Shown: in pieces, positions 5,356-13,808 of the stretch
Layout of the letters: every line of letters starts with the position of its first letter
How positions within the stretch are numbered: position 1 is the stretch's first letter
NCBI GenBank assembly: GCA_964467785.1
Contig: CAYXVB010000030.1
Location: 1 to 28,464, forward strand
DNA from: CAYXVB01 sp964467785
GTDB lineage: Bacteria; Bdellovibrionota; UBA1018
Direction: 5' to 3'
DNA: 28,464 bases
Translations under genes and position numbers: made by a program
Notes under the pieces: model-generated
Told to the model about the DNA's origin: nothing
Seen by the model: only the letters and a program-made list of their open reading frames with translations
The model's database searches: none

Positions 5356-7968
5356 CTATCCTATATAGCTCGCGACGTATCGGTAAAGGAACTTGCGCTG
5401 GACGCGCCCCTGGAACTCCACGGTGACCCTGCGATCGTCGGCGGAACCCTCGCAGGCGATAATGGTTCCAGGACCATATTCCGGATGATTCATCCGGAGG
5501 CCCACCGGGCCGGACTCGTCCTTGGTCTTTTGGAGGGCCGCGAGCCCCGAACGCGACGAGCGGAATTCAGTCGGCGCCGGACGCTCTGGCACTCGCTGGT
5601 CAAACGGGTCAAAGCTGCGGCCGCCACGCGATCCGGACTGGCCCCACGGATCGCGAGAGCCGTAGCTTCCGCCGGAGCCCGAGAGCGCCCCCGCGTAGTT
5701 TCGAACTTCAAGCAGATTGGCAGGCATTTCCTCGAAGAACCGAGAGGGTTCGGCGAAGTTGACGTTGCCCCAGAGTCGCCGCATCGACACGTGCATCAGG
5801 TAAAGCTGCTCGCGCGCGCGGGTCATGCCCACGTAGCACAGACGGCGCTCCTCCTCGATGTCCTCGGCGGACTCCTCTTCCCACTGCTTGACGGAGGGAA
5901 AGAGCCCCTCCTCCATCCCCGCCATGAATACGACCGGAAATTCCAGGCCCTTGGACGAGTGCAACGTCATCAACTTGACGCTGCTTTGCTGGCCGTCGAG
6001 CTTATCGGTATCCGAGGCGAGCGAAGATTGTTCGATGAACAGAGGCAAGAGCGACGCCTTGCTCGGGCCGCCTTCACCCTCGCCCTCGGTGAAACCTTCC
6101 TTCTGAATCGAGTGGAAATTATCCTCTTCGAACTCCTGCAGGAGCGTGTCGAACTCCTCCAAGTTTTCGATGCGGGCGAGCGCCTCTTCGGTGCCCTCTT
6201 CGCGCAGCGTCTGCACGTACTTGGTCTCGTCGAGGATCAGATGATAAAGCTCGGTCAGGAGCAGAACGGGCTGCTCCTTCATCAAGCGATCCATCAGGGT
6301 CACGAAGCCCGCGATCTTACGCGCCGTGCCCGTCGAGGTGATGGAGGTATCGGTCGCGGCGCGCTTGAGGATGTCCCAATAAGTGGAGCCGTCCACGGTC
6401 AAGGCGTGGAGCGCATCGATCTTGTCGAGCGTGGTCTTGCCGATGCCGCGAGCCGGAACATTGATGATGCGCTTAAGGCTGACCAGTGGTTCTCTTCGTT
6501 AATGGGTGAGGATGTTGAAGATCGCCGTACCTACATAGAGCGTCATGCGCATTTTGTAAAAAATCTTGATGTGTAGATATATAGTTAATTGAGATAAAAA
6601 GCCCCTNNNNNNNNNNATTGATGATGCTCTTAAGGCTCACCGAGTCCGACGGATTGAGCACGCACTTGAAGTAGCTCAGGATATCCTTGATTTCCTTGCG
6701 GTCGTAGAACCGCAGGCCGCCCACGATCTGATACGGGACCTTTTCGCGGCGGAGCACGTCTTCAAACTGGCGCGACTGCGCGTTGGTCCGATAAAAGATG
6801 GCGAAATCGCCGTAGGCGCGCCCCTCACCGGTCGCCAAGCGCTTGATCTCGGCCACGGCGCGCTCGGCCTCGGAGCGCTCGTCCGCGAGCTGCATCCGCA
6901 CGATCGGACCGCCGTCCGGGTTGTCCGTCCAAAGCGTTTTGTCCTTGCGAGTGGTGTTATTGCGGATGACCTGTCCCGCCGCCTTGATGATGTTGCGGGT
7001 GGAGCGGTAATTCTGTTCGAGCTTGACGACGCGAGCGCCCGGGTAGTCCCGTTCGAAATCGAGGATGTTGTTGATATCCGCGCCGCGCCACTTGTAGATG
7101 GACTGGTCCTCGTCGCCGACCACGCAGATGTTCTGATGGCCGCCATGAGCGCCTTTGGTCAGCTGCGAGAGTAGCAGGTACTGCGCGCGGTTGGTGTCCT
7201 GGTACTCGTCGACGTGGATGTAGCGGAACCGACGCTGGTATTTCTCGCGCACGTCCTGGCGGTCGCGCAGCAGCTTGTAGGTCAGCGTGATGATCTCGCC
7301 GAAATCGAGCGCGTTGTTGGCGAAGAGATCCTTTTGATACTGCTCGTAGACCTTCTTCAGAGTCTTTTCGAAAAGATTATGCGGCGCGGGATCGATATCC
7401 TCGGGCTCGATCGCGTCGCACTTGGCGCGGTTGATCGCCCCCTGCACGGCCTTGGGATTCACTGCCTTGTCATCAAGGTTGAGCTTGGCGTAGACCGCCT
7501 TGAGCAGCTGCAGCTGGTCCGAGTCGTCGTAGATGANNNNNNNNNNGGAAGGTACTGCATCTCGCGCCGGAGCAACCGCACGCAGACCGAGTGAAAGGTC
7601 CCGATCTCCGGAACGCCAAAAAAATTGCCGCTCGAGCCATGCAAGGTGCGCTCGACACGCTCGCGCATCTCGGCCGCCGCCTTGTTGGTGAAAGTCACCG
7701 CCAGGATGTTGTAGCCGGGAACGCCGCAGGCCTCCATGAGGTAGGCGATTCGGGACGTGAGCATTTTCGTCTTGCCCGAACCCGCGCCGGCCAGAACGAT
7801 CAGCGGACCATCGGTGATCAACGCCGCTTCCCGCTGGCGGTCATTGAGCCCGTTCAGGAACGCCGGCGGAGTGACGGGGGGACGCGCAGCCGTCGGCAGA
7901 AAGCTGACATCGGAGACCGCGGCGGAACCTTTTCCCGAAGATGAGGGGGCGGAATCAAAATCGATCAT
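5356..7968 (-). CDS. uvrD: UvrD/PcrA-type superfamily 1 DNA helicase (interrupted by two assembly gaps)
   Basis: An ATP-dependent 3'-5' DNA helicase for nucleotide-excision and mismatch repair and fork maintenance. From the N-terminus it shows LNDRQREAAL (Q motif), AGAGSGKT (Walker A), TFTNKAAAEM (Ia), HVDEYQDTN (motif II), VVGDEDQSIYKWRGA (III), QNYRSTRNI (IV), KLMTLHSSKGLEF (V) and YVGMTRAREQLYL (VI). A C-terminal Tudor-like segment (MNHPEYGPGTI) is typical of PcrA/UvrD. The sequence is broken twice. Ns at 7537-7546 disrupt the frame and hide a few residues before IYDDSDQL. At 6485-6641 a foreign gyrB tail, Ns and a duplicated 25-bp stretch intervene. Removing 6485-6641 rejoins SLKRIINVPARGIG in frame, giving a protein of about 820 residues. 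It starts 18 bp after the ClC gene; GAGGGCCA precedes the ATG. Confidence 0.93.
6460..6576 (+). other. Foreign 3' end of gyrB joined into uvrD (chimeric contig end)
   Basis: On the plus strand, codons from 6460 read IDDALKADQWFSSLMGED and continue VEDRRTYIERHA...NLDV to TAG 6574-6576. This is the conserved C-terminus of DNA gyrase subunit B (typical ADxxFxxLMGxxVexRRxfI...NLDv). It is AT-richer than the window and lies antisense inside uvrD. The first 25 bases (6460-6484) belong equally to uvrD and to this gyrB, so the contig appears to have crossed over at a shared k-mer. The bases 6577-6606 after the stop are AT-rich and non-coding. Confidence 0.85.
6607..6616. other. Assembly gap (10 N) inside uvrD, flanked by a 25-bp imperfect duplication
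   Basis: Ten Ns. The stretch at 6617-6641 repeats 6460-6484 with two mismatches, so the two contigs overlap in uvrD and the sequence between them is not part of this locus. Confidence 0.95.
7537..7546. other. Assembly gap (10 N) inside uvrD
   Basis: Ten Ns of placeholder length. The frame before the gap ends ...REMQYLP and the helicase resumes as IYDDSDQLQLL in another frame, so the true missing length must be 2 modulo 3. No overlap of the flanks is visible. Confidence 0.95.
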
Positions 7969-7986
7969 TGGCCCTCAGTCCTACAC

Positions 7987-9702
7987 TTACGCGCGGGAAG
8001 CCGCAAGCTGGAGAGATCTGCGGGCGACTTCACGGTCATAGCAGAGCCTGACTTCATGCCCCATAAGGAGACCGACCAAGTTTTGATCGAGATCCAGCAC
8101 GGGCAGATAGGGATAGCGGTCGAGGAGCAACGAGATCTCGGACAGGCGTTGCTCGGGTCGGCAAGTGGGCAGCTTGACACCGTAACGATAAAGCAGATCC
8201 TTCACTTCGAGCATTTCCAGGATCGCAGGATGATTACCGCCCCGGAGCTCGACCCGGCTCTCCGCATCCAAGAGCGCGTCCTGGATCATATCAAGAGTCA
8301 CCACGCCCGCAAAATTGCCGCAGGCCTTCTGTCCTCGAATCACCGGGAAGAACGGATAACGGGACCCGCCTATGCGATCCCGGAGGCCGGATATCGGCTC
8401 CTGCTCATCGATCCGGTCAAAATCGGTGATCATCGCGTCCTTGACGAACAGGCTTTCAAGCACCGAGAGCGAACGCCCTTCGCCCAGCCGTACGCCGCGG
8501 GACTCCAGCCCGCTTTCAATCAGCTTGCGCCCTCCCAGCAGTCGACAAATGCCGCGGGCGACCATCGCTCCGACCAATGCGGGCAGCAGGATCTGCGGGC
8601 TGCGAGCCGCCTCGAACACCAGCACGGCCGAAGCGACCGGCGCACCCAGGACCGCGGACAACATGGCCGCCATCCCCACCAATCCGGCCGATGCCGCAAA
8701 GCCTGGCAGATCATGGTAAAACCAGTCGTTCACTCCCCAGCCCAGCACGCCCCCCAGCCCGGCCAAAGGCCAAAACAGTCCCGCCATGCCGAATCCGCTC
8801 AGCGCGAGCGCTAGAATCAAGGCGCGCGAGACCGCGATCAGACCCACCTCCGAGCCGCCAAGCTGGCCGTGCAGAACCTGCTCCAACAGCCCGGGCAGCG
8901 GCACAAAACCACCGCGATACAGCACAAAGGTAAAGCAGATCACCGCGCCCGCGGTGAGAATCCTGAGCCAATGAGCACCGCAGCCACGGAACAATTGCAG
9001 CAGCTGGACCTGCGAAAATCGCACGAACCAGCTCAATGCGGCTCCGACCACGCCGCAAAAAACGCCGACGCCGATCACGCCCAGCGATTCCTTCCAATCG
9101 GAGATGCCGAAAAGATAGAACGAGCCGGCGAGATCCATGGGACGCCCCGGCATCGCGGGCGCCAGATAATGCGCACCGAGAAACCCGACCAGCGAGGCGA
9201 CCGCCGAGTACAACGTACGTCCTCCGATTCCCAGCTCCACCGGGAAAAGAATCCCCGCGAGCGGGGCCCCGAAGGCGGCCGCGATACCCGAAGCCATCGC
9301 GCAGGCCACGTCCGTGCGCCGACGGTTCTCAAACCAACGCGCGGAACGATTGCGGATCTTGGCGGCAAAACCATAGGCTGCCTCGATCGCCGGCCCCTCG
9401 GCGCCAGCCACGCCGCCAAAAAGCACGAGCCCGCTCGAAACGAACGCGCGGACCAGCCAGCGTCCCGGACGATCCGGGCTCGACGGCGCATGGATTCGGT
9501 AAAAGAGATCGGCGAGTCCCTCATATCCCGTGTCGGAGGGCGTTCGCTTGGCTTGCCACGCGGCGACGGCAGCAGCCAAAACACCCAGAGCAAGGATCCA
9601 AAGGGGCGAAATCTCTTCCGAGGCGAAAAGCCGCTTTTGGAGCGCTGCCAGCCCGGATACTCCCAGTGCGGATACCAGTCCGATCAGCGCCGCTTCGATC
9701 AT
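7987..9702 (-). CDS. ClC-family chloride channel/transporter with C-terminal CBS domains
   Basis: An integral membrane anion channel or Cl-/H+ exchanger of 571 residues. About ten hydrophobic helices fill residues 1-390. The selectivity-filter motif GxEGP is present as GAEGPAI with gating glutamate E102, and GLFWPLAG matches the later GxFxP motif. The first ClC motif, GSGIP, is not recognisable: the expected region reads SDTGYEGL. From about 425 to the end there is a pair of cytosolic CBS domains (VKDAMITDFDRI ... RYPFFPVI; later LLDRYPYLPVLD), a nucleotide-sensing module known from other ClC proteins. The start lies 1 bp after the glmS stop and the stop is 18 bp before uvrD, so it is embedded in the glmU-glmS-clc-uvrD run. 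Channel versus exchanger cannot be decided from sequence. Confidence 0.9.
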   Translation of the reverse strand: MIEAALIGLVSALGVSGLAALQKRLFASEEISPLWILALGVLAAAVAAWQAKRTPSDTGYEGLADLFYRIHAPSSPDRPGRWLVRAFVSSGLVLFGGVAGAEGPAIEAAYGFAAKIRNRSARWFENRRRTDVACAMASGIAAAFGAPLAGILFPVELGIGGRTLYSAVASLVGFLGAHYLAPAMPGRPMDLAGSFYLFGISDWKESLGVIGVGVFCGVVGAALSWFVRFSQVQLLQLFRGCGAHWLRILTAGAVICFTFVLYRGGFVPLPGLLEQVLHGQLGGSEVGLIAVSRALILALALSGFGMAGLFWPLAGLGGVLGWGVNDWFYHDLPGFAASAGLVGMAAMLSAVLGAPVASAVLVFEAARSPQILLPALVGAMVARGICRLLGGRKLIESGLESRGVRLGEGRSLSVLESLFVKDAMITDFDRIDEQEPISGLRDRIGGSRYPFFPVIRGQKACGNFAGVVTLDMIQDALLDAESRVELRGGNHPAILEMLEVKDLLYRYGVKLPTCRPEQRLSEISLLLDRYPYLPVLDLDQNLVGLLMGHEVRLCYDREVARRSLQLAASRA

Positions 9703-9703
9703 A

Positions 9704-11581
9704 TCATTCGACCGTCACGCTCTTGGCCAGATTGCGCGGCTTGTCCACATCCGTGCCTTTGAGCGTCGCCAGCTCATAGCTGAAGAGCTGAATCATCGGA
9801 GTCAGCGCGAACGGGATCAGACTCTCGTCCATCTTCTGGATCGAGTCCGGGAGCGGGATCCAGTGCTGGCAAAGATTGCGCATCTCCTGGTCGGACGGGT
9901 CGCCCACCCCGACGATGATCGCGCCGCGGGCCTTGACCTCCTCGAGATTGGAAACCGTTTTGTCGCGCCAAGAGTCACGGGCGGCGAGCACGACCACGGT
10001 CATGTTGTCGTCGATCATCGCGATCGGGCCGTGCTTCAGCTCGCCGGCGGCATAGCCTTCGGCATGGATATAGGAGATTTCCTTGAGCTTGAGCGCGCCC
10101 TCGAGCGCGATCGGAAACGCGTAACCGCGCCCGATGAAGAAAAAGCCTTTCGAAGCCTGGACCTTGCGGGCGGCATCGCGGGTCGCCTGGAACAACGCGG
10201 AGTCGCGCTCCACGCAATCCCCCACCAGATGCGGAACGCGGATCACCTGTTCGAAAAGGTCGGCCACGCGAGCGGACGCTTCGGGCCGCTTGCGCGCGAG
10301 ATAACCCGCGATCAGAAGCAACGTCAGCAGCTGCGCCGAGAAGGTCTTGGTCGCCGCGACTCCGATCTCGGGACCCGCCGAGGTGAAGAGAGTCGCGCTC
10401 GCTTCGCGCGAGATGGAGCTGCCGCGCACGTTGGTGATCCCAATCGTCGGGATGCCGCGCTCCTTGGCCTGCCGGAGCACGGCCAGCGTATCGGCGGTCT
10501 CGCCGGACTGGGAGATGGCGATCATCACCGACCCCGCGCCCAAGACCGGGTCCCGGTAACGAAACTCGCTGGCGAGCTCGACATTCACGGGCACCCGCGC
10601 CCAGCGCTCGATCCAGTACTTGCCGACCATCGCCGCGTGCCAGGAGGTGCCGCAGGCGATCAACGTGAACTCGCGCGCGCCGTCCAGCAATCGGGCGGCC
10701 GGCACCTCGGCAAAATGGAACGGATCGGAGCTCGCGCGGTCCAACAGCGCGTTGAGGGTGTCGATCAGCGCCGCCGGTTGCTCATGGATCTCCTTGAGCA
10801 TGTAATGGGGGAAGCCCTGCTTGTCGAGCTTCTCCACGGACCACTCGAGCGTGGTCGTCGAGCGGCGGATCGGCTTGCCGTCCTGCAGGGAGCGGAACTC
10901 GAGCCCTCTCTCTCCGAGAATAACCAGATCCCCATGCTCCATGAAATAGACGTCCCGCGAGAGGTCCAGCAGGGGTTGCGCGTCGCTTGCGAGCGCGGCA
11001 CCGCCCTTGGGATCCACCGCGGCCACCATCGGCGAGCCGTTGCGGACTCCCACGATCCGACCGGGTTCGCGCTCGGACATGACCACGACTGAGCTTTGGC
11101 CATGGACCTTGAGGAAGCTTTTCCGAACCGCCTCGACGAGGTCGGCCCCCTTGTCCATCTCCTCCATAACCAGGAAACCAAAAAGCTCGCTATCCGTCTC
11201 CGACTTGGGCGCGTGCCCGCGCGTGACCAGGTCGCGCTTGATCTCCTGATAGTTCTCAATGATGCCGTTGTGGACCAGCACGACGTGCCCGGTCTGATGC
11301 GGATGCGCGTTCTGCGTCGTGGGCTTGCCATGCGTGGCCCAGCGCGTGTGCCCGATCCCGCAGCGCGCGGAAGTCGGGCCACCGTGCGTTTCAAGCTCGG
11401 CGCGGATCAGGCGTTCCACGTTCTCGAGCTTGCCTTCCGACTTGCGGATCTCGATCTTACCGCCGGATCCGAAATACGCGACGCCCGTGGAGTCATACCC
11501 TCGGTACTCGAGGCGCCGGAGACCGTTGATCAGGATGTCGACAGCGGGCTTCTGACCCACATAACCCACGATTCCGCACAT
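9704..11581 (-). CDS. glmS: Glutamine--fructose-6-phosphate aminotransferase (isomerizing)
   Basis: GlmS makes glucosamine-6-phosphate from fructose-6-phosphate and glutamine, the first committed step to UDP-GlcNAc. The N-terminal glutaminase domain begins MCGIVGYVG, where C2 becomes the N-terminal nucleophile after Met removal, followed by LEYRGYDS and GHTRWATHG. Two SIS sugar-isomerase domains follow (AISQSGETADT near 350; GRGYAFPIALEGALKLKE near 480), ending PRNLAKSVTVE, the canonical C-tail. The 625-residue length is somewhat above the common ~610. It lies 7 bp downstream of glmU, which supplies later steps of the same pathway. I saw no glmS ribozyme upstream, as expected with only a 7-bp gap. 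Confidence 0.98.
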   Translation of the reverse strand: MCGIVGYVGQKPAVDILINGLRRLEYRGYDSTGVAYFGSGGKIEIRKSEGKLENVERLIRAELETHGGPTSARCGIGHTRWATHGKPTTQNAHPHQTGHVVLVHNGIIENYQEIKRDLVTRGHAPKSETDSELFGFLVMEEMDKGADLVEAVRKSFLKVHGQSSVVVMSEREPGRIVGVRNGSPMVAAVDPKGGAALASDAQPLLDLSRDVYFMEHGDLVILGERGLEFRSLQDGKPIRRSTTTLEWSVEKLDKQGFPHYMLKEIHEQPAALIDTLNALLDRASSDPFHFAEVPAARLLDGAREFTLIACGTSWHAAMVGKYWIERWARVPVNVELASEFRYRDPVLGAGSVMIAISQSGETADTLAVLRQAKERGIPTIGITNVRGSSISREASATLFTSAGPEIGVAATKTFSAQLLTLLLIAGYLARKRPEASARVADLFEQVIRVPHLVGDCVERDSALFQATRDAARKVQASKGFFFIGRGYAFPIALEGALKLKEISYIHAEGYAAGELKHGPIAMIDDNMTVVVLAARDSWRDKTVSNLEEVKARGAIIVGVGDPSDQEMRNLCQHWIPLPDSIQKMDESLIPFALTPMIQLFSYELATLKGTDVDKPRNLAKSVTVE

Positions 11582-11588
11582 AATCTTC

Positions 11589-13058
11589 TCAACCTTCCTT
11601 GTTCTGCTTCAGCTTCCGGGCGTAACCGGGTTTGTTGACCTGGCGCGCGCGCGCGATGGCAAGCGCTTCGGCTTCGACGTCCTCAGTGATCGTCGACCCG
11701 GAGGCGATGAACGCCCCCTTGCCGATGCGCACGGGAGCGACCGCCTGACAGTCGCTGCCCAAAAACACGTCATCCTCGATGACGGTGCGGTGCTTGCGCT
11801 CGCCGTTGATCACGCGCCCGTCGAAGTTGCAGGTCACGAAGCCGCAGCCGATGTTCACGTTTTTTCCGACGATCGCGTCGCCCAGATAAGAGAGATGCGC
11901 GACCGAGGTCTTATCGCCGATCACCGACTTCTTGAGCTCGACGAAGTTTCCGATCTTGGCGTCGTTGCCCACGACGGATTCGGGACGAAGGTGGGCATAA
12001 GGCCCGACTTGAGCGCCGGCGCCGACCGCGGAGCTGTCGCCGACCGTACCCGCCTTGATCTGGGCGCCCTCGCCAATCCTCATGTCAGTCAACACGCAAT
12101 GCGGACCGATCACCGCGCCTCGTGCCACGCGGGTCGCCCCACGCAGGATGGCCCCGGGATGGACCACGGCCTGCTCCTCGAGTTGGACTGAGCAATCCAA
12201 AGACACCGACGAAGGGTCGAGGAACCGCACCCCGGCGAGCGCCCACTTGCGCACGCAACGGTCATTGAGCATCCGCGCGGCTTGCGCTAGCTCCCACGGA
12301 TCGTTCACGCCCCGGACGTCCTCGAGGCGCGACCATTTGAGCACCCCAATTCGCTTCTTGACCCGGGCGGCCTGCGCGATCAAGTCGGTGAGATAGTATT
12401 CGCCCTGCGCGTTCCGATTCGAGAGACGATGCAGGCCGGCGCGGAGAAACGCCGACTCGAACATGTATATGGAGGTCCCGACCTCCTTGATTTCCTTTTC
12501 GCGCGCGGTGGCGTCTTTTTCTTCAGTGATCCGTTGCACGGCGCCTTCCTTGCCGCGCCGGACGATCCGGCCGTATCCCGTTGGATCCGGCAGCTCGCAG
12601 CTCAGCAGCCGCAGCACCTCGAATCGCCCCATGGGCGCGACCATTTGAGCGATCGCGTCGGTTGAGATGAGCGGGAGATCCCCGGGCAACACCAGCACGA
12701 GCGATTTCGCCTTCACCTGTTCCGCGCCCCACGGGGCATCCATCGCGCAACGGGCGGCATGGCCGGTCCCCTTCTGCTCGGCCTGATGAATGAACGAAAT
12801 CTTCAGATCCTTGTAATGAGGACGGATGGCTTGCGCGGAGCGGACAGCTTTTTCCACGAGTTCGCGGCCATGGCCCACGACCAAGGCGATGCTCGCCGAC
12901 GGCAGCACTTCCGCCAGACGATCGAGGATATGGAAAAGCATCGATTGCCCGCCGATTTCGTGCAGAACTTTGGGCAGCGGAGAACGCATGCGTTTACCCA
13001 TCCCCGCTGCGAGAATCATCACACCGACTTCCGCATCCGACTTCGCTTTCTTTGCCAT
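11589..13058 (-). CDS. glmU: Bifunctional GlcN-1-P acetyltransferase / GlcNAc-1-P uridyltransferase
   Basis: GlmU acetylates glucosamine-1-phosphate and then couples it to UTP to form UDP-GlcNAc for peptidoglycan and LPS. The N-terminal pyrophosphorylase domain shows LAAGMGKRMRSPLPKVLH (residues 16-33), QKGTGHA, PGDLPLI and VGTSIYMF. The C-terminal left-handed beta-helix has hexapeptide repeats and AHLSYLGDA, with the acetyltransferase catalytic His, then NIGCGFVTCNFDG. The usual NYDG-xxKHxT loop is longer here (FDGRVINGERKHRT). At 489 residues it is slightly longer than the ~455 norm. I chose ATG 13058 because AAGGACAC stands just before it and homology starts there; an upstream ATG at 13097 has no support. 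First gene of the run. Confidence 0.96.
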   Translation of the reverse strand: MAKKAKSDAEVGVMILAAGMGKRMRSPLPKVLHEIGGQSMLFHILDRLAEVLPSASIALVVGHGRELVEKAVRSAQAIRPHYKDLKISFIHQAEQKGTGHAARCAMDAPWGAEQVKAKSLVLVLPGDLPLISTDAIAQMVAPMGRFEVLRLLSCELPDPTGYGRIVRRGKEGAVQRITEEKDATAREKEIKEVGTSIYMFESAFLRAGLHRLSNRNAQGEYYLTDLIAQAARVKKRIGVLKWSRLEDVRGVNDPWELAQAARMLNDRCVRKWALAGVRFLDPSSVSLDCSVQLEEQAVVHPGAILRGATRVARGAVIGPHCVLTDMRIGEGAQIKAGTVGDSSAVGAGAQVGPYAHLRPESVVGNDAKIGNFVELKKSVIGDKTSVAHLSYLGDAIVGKNVNIGCGFVTCNFDGRVINGERKHRTVIEDDVFLGSDCQAVAPVRIGKGAFIASGSTITEDVEAEALAIARARQVNKPGYARKLKQNKEG

Positions 13059-13088
13059 GTGTCCTTTCGGATTACCGGAATTCCACGC

Positions 13089-13108
13089 GCAACTCAAGGC
13101 AACTCAAG
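13089..13108. repeat. Tandem 10-bp direct repeat upstream of glmU
   Basis: GCAACTCAAG occurs twice back-to-back in the glmU leader, 30-50 bp before the glmU start. On the glmU strand it reads CTTGAGTTGC twice. Function unknown; it could be a tandem protein-binding site or simple slippage. Confidence 0.6.
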
Positions 13109-13172
13109 GAGAGTTTTCCGGCTCAAGTTATCCGGCGAATCGACGATAAGATTCACCAACCTCGCGGACCAC

Positions 13173-13206
13173 GTCAGACCTCTGACAGGCTTCGCGAGCG
13201 CGAAGC
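13173..13206. repeat. Two adjacent tight inverted repeats in the glmU/dksA divergent region
   Basis: GTCAGA-CC-TCTGAC (13173-13186) is a perfect 6-bp inverted repeat, and GCTTCGCG-AG-CGCGAAGC (13189-13206) a perfect 8-bp one, separated by 2 bp. Neither is followed by a T-run on either strand, so they are not standard terminators. They lie about 115 bp from the glmU start and 55 bp upstream of the dksA -35 candidate. Confidence 0.6.
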
Positions 13207-13227
13207 GAGCGGGACTCGATCGGGTTC

Positions 13228-13252
13228 ATCGAGAAAAATTCTACTTCTCGAT
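13228..13252. promoter_or_regulatory. Operator-like inverted repeat upstream of the dksA-like gene
   Basis: ATCGAGAA-9 nt-TTCTCGAT is a perfect 8-bp inverted repeat that ends 8 bp before the TTGACG -35 candidate of the dksA-like gene. The position and dyad geometry (17 bp centre to centre) suit a dimeric regulator; no regulator is identified. Confidence 0.45.
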
Positions 13253-13260
13253 TCTTCCAG

Positions 13261-13287
13261 TTGACGAACCTTAGAAGTCCTTATAAA
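13261..13287 (+). promoter_or_regulatory. Promoter candidate for the dksA-like gene
   Basis: TTGACG (13261-13266) and TATAAA (13282-13287) with a 15-bp spacer, shorter than the preferred 17. It lies about 50 bp before the chosen ATG and is the only good sigma70-like pair in this intergenic region. Confidence 0.45.
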
Positions 13288-13340
13288 ACTGCGTTGTCAA
13301 TGCTTTGGAAGGCGTTACAATGTTCTGGGGGGAACGGCAC

Positions 13341-13703
13341 ATGGATGCGAAAACCTTGGCGAAGTACAGAAAGCTTCTTCTCGAAGAGAAGCAGCGGATC
13401 CTAAACAACTCGAAGAACGCTCTGAAACACGAGCTCGCCCTGTCGCCGGACGATCTTCCGGACGAAACCGACCTCGCCGCAAGCGAGATCAACCAGAATC
13501 TGGTCTTCAAGCTTCGCGACCGCGAACGCCAGCTCCTGAGCAAGATCGACGAAGCCCTCGGCCGAATCGAAGACGGCACCTTCGGCACCTGCCTGGACTG
13601 CGAGGAACCGATCGAAACCCGCCGTCTCGAGGCCCGCCCGGTGTCCGATCTCTGCATCGCCTGCAAGGAAAAGCAGGAGCACCGCGACAAGATTTACGCC
13701 TGA
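13341..13703 (+). CDS. dksA: DksA/TraR-family zinc-finger transcription regulator
   Basis: DksA-type proteins enter the RNA polymerase secondary channel and, with ppGpp, reset promoter choice in starvation. The protein has an N-terminal coiled coil whose tip carries D41-x2-D44-x-A46 (LPDETDLAAS), matching the DxxDxA tip needed by true DksA. The C-terminal four-Cys zinc finger is C84-x2-C87-x17-C105-x2-C108, followed by a basic tail. At 120 residues it is shorter than E. coli DksA (151) but common for the family. I chose ATG 13341 with GGGGGAA upstream; ATG 13320 and TTG 13305 are in frame and possible. It is monocistronic, with a promoter candidate and a strong terminator. Orthology to DksA rather than another TraR-family member is likely, not proven. 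Confidence 0.88.
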   Translation: MDAKTLAKYRKLLLEEKQRILNNSKNALKHELALSPDDLPDETDLAASEINQNLVFKLRDRERQLLSKIDEALGRIEDGTFGTCLDCEEPIETRRLEARPVSDLCIACKEKQEHRDKIYA

Positions 13704-13754
13704 GACTCCGGCCTACGGCGTCTCCGACCTGATCGAAAAATTTGGATTTTCCCG

Positions 13755-13808
13755 CACGGGGCACTTTCCAGGCTTTTTGCCTGACTGAAGTGCCCCGTGT
13801 CGCTTTTT
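13755..13808 (+). terminator. Rho-independent terminator with nested hairpin after dksA
   Basis: CACGGGGCACTT (13755-13766) pairs perfectly with AAGTGCCCCGTG (13788-13799), a 12-bp stem. The loop itself holds a second hairpin, CAGGC-TTTTT-GCCTG. A TTTTT run follows at 13804-13808. It lies 52 bp after the dksA stop and insulates lon from it. Confidence 0.9.

Noticed and set aside
8869..9762. Long plus-strand frames opposite the ClC gene
   Set aside because: Antisense to conserved ClC motifs; composition is Arg/Pro-rich and no ribosome-binding site is seen.
9530..11092. 520-codon plus-strand frame opposite glmS
   Set aside because: GlmS is secure on the other strand; this frame has no recognisable domain.
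11560..11600. glmS ribozyme
   Set aside because: Only 7 bp separate glmU and glmS and no ribozyme core is visible.
13089..13108. CRISPR-like or attachment-site repeat
   Set aside because: Only two 10-bp copies without spacers; a simple tandem duplication.
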